From the NCBI GenBank assembly GCA_022885665.1, contig JAGQDJ010000627.1:62001-126000 (forward strand): a DNA stretch of 64,000 bases, read 5' to 3'. The notes below the pieces were generated by a model. That model had not been told where the DNA came from and ran no database searches. It saw only the letters and a program-made list of their open reading frames with translations. Of this stretch, positions 63,626 to 64,000 are shown piece by piece; within the stretch, counting starts at the first letter, position 1, and each line of letters begins with the position of its first letter. The translations under genes and the position numbers were made by a program. The stretch comes from Triops longicaudatus. Taxonomy: Eukaryota; Arthropoda; Branchiopoda; Notostraca; Triopsidae.

Positions 63626-64000
63626 ATAGTAGTGTTTTTAATCAGGAATAAAGAGACCGCGAGTTTTTACGCATGAAACGTGTAGTACGATTTTTCATCG
63701 CTTTTAGGAGGCTTTATTTTTCTCTCCTGGGTTGTGTTCAGTGTTGTGTGTATTTTGCATACCTCATGGTGTGGGAATCGATTGGATAGTAACTCAAAGC
63801 TAAAATTTCCAATGTGTGGTTTCTACGATACCAGCCTGCCGTGATTTAAGAATCTGTCAGCTAAAACAGCAAAACGTTGAGGGAACATTGGTTGAAGAAG
63901 AAAAAAGTCGGTATTATTTTTTGTATTTTTTCTTGCGTTTCGCTCTTGATGAGCCATCTTCTTTTTGCCGTGCCTTTTGTCACAAGAGTCCGAGTTGTTT

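Larger units (their letters stand above)
47600..64000. other. Next TIAR intron, at least 16.4 kb, open at the window end
   Basis: After the GTAAGT donor at 47600 I looked for the family's next segment (E-V-K-V-N-W-A-T and RRM2) on the plus strand and did not find it. No other gene is recognisable: frames up to 147 residues on either strand lack family features. The contents are several MITE-like fragments, a G-rich run, a compound microsatellite and a TGACGTCA palindrome at 53081-53088. One charged, exon-like block (60646-60829) is discussed as a finding. Confidence 0.55.

Overview
This is a window of eukaryotic nuclear DNA, most likely from an arthropod. It is AT-rich, has GT-AG introns, many triplet microsatellites and small non-autonomous transposon relics, and no operons, rRNA, clear tRNA or CRISPR. 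The proteins are animal-type: a fused P5CS, NT5C2 with a DMDYT motif and acidic tail, and a TIA-1/TIAR/Rox8 protein whose RRM resembles the insect one. The species cannot be named from the sequence. All gene models here were built by hand by joining exons whose splice phases and protein families agree.

Layout. 1-8480 has no recognisable gene and carries a dispersed repeat at its left edge and an ATT microsatellite. 8481-12624 (minus) is delta-1-pyrroline-5-carboxylate synthase (P5CS/ALDH18A1) in 16 coding exons, about 853 residues. A roughly 2 kb divergent spacer follows. 15047-22672 (plus) is cytosolic purine 5'-nucleotidase NT5C2 with two alternative 5' coding exons joined to 11 common exons, including one GC-AG intron. 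24154-47599 (plus) is the 5' part of a TIA-1/TIAR/Rox8 RNA-binding protein gene: four exons covering RRM1, separated by an intron of 22.6 kb and followed by another of at least 16.4 kb that runs off the window.

Inside the 22.6 kb intron, on the same strand, is an apparently intact single-exon gene (36396-37637) for a secreted Pro/Gln/Tyr-rich protein of 413 residues with no family I recognise. The long introns are otherwise filled with microsatellites and small inverted-repeat elements. These include a complete 197 bp Tourist-like MITE flanked by TTA duplications, a degenerate family with CAGTA...TACTG ends, and TTATCCGG-type fragments. NT5C2 intron DNA also holds a striking near-perfect 38 bp hairpin.

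The genes do not form one pathway: proline/ornithine synthesis in mitochondria, IMP/GMP dephosphorylation in the cytosol, RNA binding and splicing control, and a secreted matrix-like protein. I saw no convincing new multi-gene system. The observations most worth following up are the nested secreted gene, the NT5C2 alternative first exons beside transposon relics, the intronic hairpin, the stop-free intron in the P5CS presequence, and the P5CS short-isoform-only splice site.
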